From: Flavobacterium lutivivi
GTDB taxonomy: Bacteria > Bacteroidota > Bacteroidia > Flavobacteriales > Flavobacteriaceae
Reading direction: 5' to 3'
Length of the DNA: 64,000 nt
NCBI RefSeq assembly: GCF_014642275.1
Contig: NZ_BMIM01000011.1
Location: 1-64,000 of the forward strand
A model generated the notes under the pieces. The model ran no database searches. It saw only the letters and a program-made list of their open reading frames with translations, and was not told where the DNA came from. The position numbers and the translations under genes were made by a program. Below, in pieces: positions 62,391 through 64,000 of this stretch (positions are counted from its first letter, which is position 1; every line of letters begins with the position of its first letter).

Positions 62391-63962
62391 ATGAAAAAAA
62401 CATTACTCATTTTTCTATTAACTACTTTTTGTATCAATGCTCAATCAACCTATAATTCTACAGATTTTGCTTCTGTGAATGATAATGCATTTATTAGTAA
62501 TTCGACTGCTGCAGGATTAACACTCGATTATACATTGACTGGAGCTAATTATAACTGGGATTATAGTTCTCTAATTCCTCAAACTCAAGATAATTTAAGT
62601 TGGGTAAATCCAGCAAATACAGGTTATAAAACCGTTTGGTGTTTACTAAATGGATACATTTTTAATTGTAATTCACAATTTAACACAAACTTTAATTTAG
62701 CCACTCAAATTACCGATGGATTGGTTCTACAAGGAATGGGATTGACAAATATTTATGATCATTTTTTAAAATCATCAACTTCATTAAGCAATAAAATGTT
62801 GGGTGCTCAAATTACCATGAATAATACTACTGTTCCATTTGTACTTTCCTATACTGATGCAGATGAGCTTTATGATTTTCCGATGAATTTTAATGATAAC
62901 AATACATCAACATTTGCTTTAGGAGCAGATTTATCTACTTTGGGAATTCCTTTGCAAATAAGTATTAACGGTCAACGAGTAAAACTAGTTGAAGGTTGGG
63001 GTACATTGATAACTCCATTTGGCACATTCAACAATACATTAAAATTAAAATCAACTGTAACACAAACAACTTCAACAACATATAATGGAACAAACCAAAC
63101 AGTAGATCAAACAACTATCACTTATCAATGGTTTGATCCAGCTTATAAAATCCCTGTTTTGGAAGCATCTGGTAACGAAGTAAATGGATTATGGGTTCCA
63201 ACATCTGTTCGCTATTATGATATTCAAAGATGTTTAACTCCACAAGCTGTATTCGCTTTTGTTCCATTGAATCCAGATTTTGACCCAGCAACACAAACAG
63301 CTTCTGTTAGTTTTGTTAATGGAAGTAGTAACTATGATATTTCCGATTGGGATTTTGGCGATGGAACTCCACATAGCAACGTTAAAAACCCAACACACAA
63401 TTATAGTTGTCCTGGTCAAAAATTAGTTACTTTAACGGTTACAAATTCTTTTTGTAATCCAGTAGAAACCTCAACGATAACCATTCCTGTTACAATAACT
63501 GATAGTCAAAATGCTTTTGCTACAACTGTAACTGTTACTGATACAGAGTTGATTGCTGATAGATCGTTAAGTAGTACCACATATCAATGGTTGGACTGTG
63601 ATAATAATAATTCTGCAATTTCTGGAGCTGTAAATCAAAGTTATACTCCTACCGTTTCTGGTAATTACGCTGTACAGTTGACTACTAATGGTTGTGTAGA
63701 TGTTTCTGATTGTTATGAGTTTAATTTATTATCAACAACTCCTTTTGATAGTTCTAAAATTGAAATATACCCTAACCCAACTAGTGGAATTATAAATATC
63801 AAAGGTTTAGATAAAGAAAGTATAAAAGCAATTGGTATTTACAATTTATTAGGTGATTTTATCACTAGCGAGCTCAATATCAACTCCGTTCAAACTGGAA
63901 TATACATTTTAAAGATTACAACTGACAATACTACTTTCTACAAGAGAATTATTAAAAAATAG
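62391..63962 (+). CDS. T9SS-exported protein with a PKD domain
   Basis: The 523-residue protein has a signal peptide (about 1-17, INAQ). A large N-terminal beta region of about 270 residues is followed by a PKD domain (about 295-370, with ISDWDFGDGTPHSNVKNPTH), a short Ig-like domain with DCDNNNSAISG, and a type A T9SS sorting domain at the C-terminus (KIEIYPNPTSGIINIKGLD onward). It is likely cell-surface or secreted. Its ligand or enzyme activity is unknown. Confidence 0.88.
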   Translation: MKKTLLIFLLTTFCINAQSTYNSTDFASVNDNAFISNSTAAGLTLDYTLTGANYNWDYSSLIPQTQDNLSWVNPANTGYKTVWCLLNGYIFNCNSQFNTNFNLATQITDGLVLQGMGLTNIYDHFLKSSTSLSNKMLGAQITMNNTTVPFVLSYTDADELYDFPMNFNDNNTSTFALGADLSTLGIPLQISINGQRVKLVEGWGTLITPFGTFNNTLKLKSTVTQTTSTTYNGTNQTVDQTTITYQWFDPAYKIPVLEASGNEVNGLWVPTSVRYYDIQRCLTPQAVFAFVPLNPDFDPATQTASVSFVNGSSNYDISDWDFGDGTPHSNVKNPTHNYSCPGQKLVTLTVTNSFCNPVETSTITIPVTITDSQNAFATTVTVTDTELIADRSLSSTTYQWLDCDNNNSAISGAVNQSYTPTVSGNYAVQLTTNGCVDVSDCYEFNLLSTTPFDSSKIEIYPNPTSGIINIKGLDKESIKAIGIYNLLGDFITSELNINSVQTGIYILKITTDNTTFYKRIIKK

Positions 63963-63963
63963 G

Positions 63964-63987
63964 AAAACGGCAATAGCCGTTTTTTTT
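63964..63987 (+). terminator. rho-independent terminator
   Basis: AAAACGGC pairs with GCCGTTTT (8 bp, loop AATA), followed by further T. It ends the PKD/T9SS gene. Confidence 0.85.
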
Positions 63988-64000
63988 ATAACTTTTCCTG

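Noticed and set aside
1-64000. tRNA, rRNA, CRISPR array, insertion sequence, prophage or toxin-antitoxin system
   Set aside because: I looked for these on both strands and saw no cloverleaf, repeat-spacer array, transposase or phage gene.

Overview
The window looks like a chromosomal segment of a Flavobacterium-type member of the Bacteroidota. It is AT-rich. Many transcription units are preceded by a TAnnTTTG box, the -7 element used by the Bacteroidota sigma factor. It encodes proteins with C-terminal type IX secretion (T9SS) sorting domains, a SusC/SusD pair with a glycan-utilization locus, and many family-level flavobacterial proteins (DUF2911, DUF4870, DUF4197, TIGR02757). I found no rRNA, tRNA, CRISPR array, insertion sequence or prophage.

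Left part (1-14.7 kb): a secreted small protein; an operon of a PIG-L-type deacetylase, a 33-residue membrane peptide and a sodium:solute symporter; a DUF2911 protein; a histidine kinase/LuxR response regulator pair; a DUF4870 membrane protein behind an unusually long, hairpin-rich leader; serC-serA for serine synthesis; then small membrane and lipoproteins, a LolD-type ABC ATPase and a TIGR02757 protein. Positions 14.9-20.4 kb hold two related T9SS-exported surface proteins.

Middle part (20.6-32.8 kb): housekeeping and small accessory genes, including a DEAD-box-type helicase with a DEFD motif II, a DUF1801 gene broken by an early stop, a BatA-like membrane protein overlapping a dihydroorotase homologue that has lost most metal ligands, an esterase, a metallo-hydrolase, a conserved protein I do not recognise, a peroxiredoxin, an endonuclease III without its iron-sulfur cysteines, and an ECF sigma factor followed by a 47-residue gene.

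The centrepiece (32.95-52.5 kb) is a leftward-transcribed polysaccharide utilization locus. A membrane-spanning beta-propeller/LuxR regulator is followed by SusC, SusD, two surface lipoproteins, a GH16 lipoprotein, an endonuclease/exonuclease/phosphatase-fold protein, two GH30, a GH5 with a C-terminal carbohydrate-binding-like module, a GH3 and a second GH16. The enzymes fit breakdown of a branched beta-1,3/1,6-glucan such as laminarin or a fungal wall glucan: GH16 cuts the backbone, GH30 (and perhaps GH5) handles beta-1,6 linkages, and GH3 releases glucose. Two spacers in the operon carry strong hairpins, and one divides the binding genes from the enzyme genes.

Right part (52.6-64 kb): uvrA, an alpha-oxoamine synthase probably used for sphingoid or sulfonolipid bases, a GreA-C-like protein, a GyrI-like protein, a fused isobutyryl-CoA mutase (icmF), a DUF4197 lipoprotein, a candidate small RNA, and a PKD/T9SS protein. 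Several starts were moved to a downstream ATG because the longer frame begins with TTG inside a promoter box or next to a terminator.
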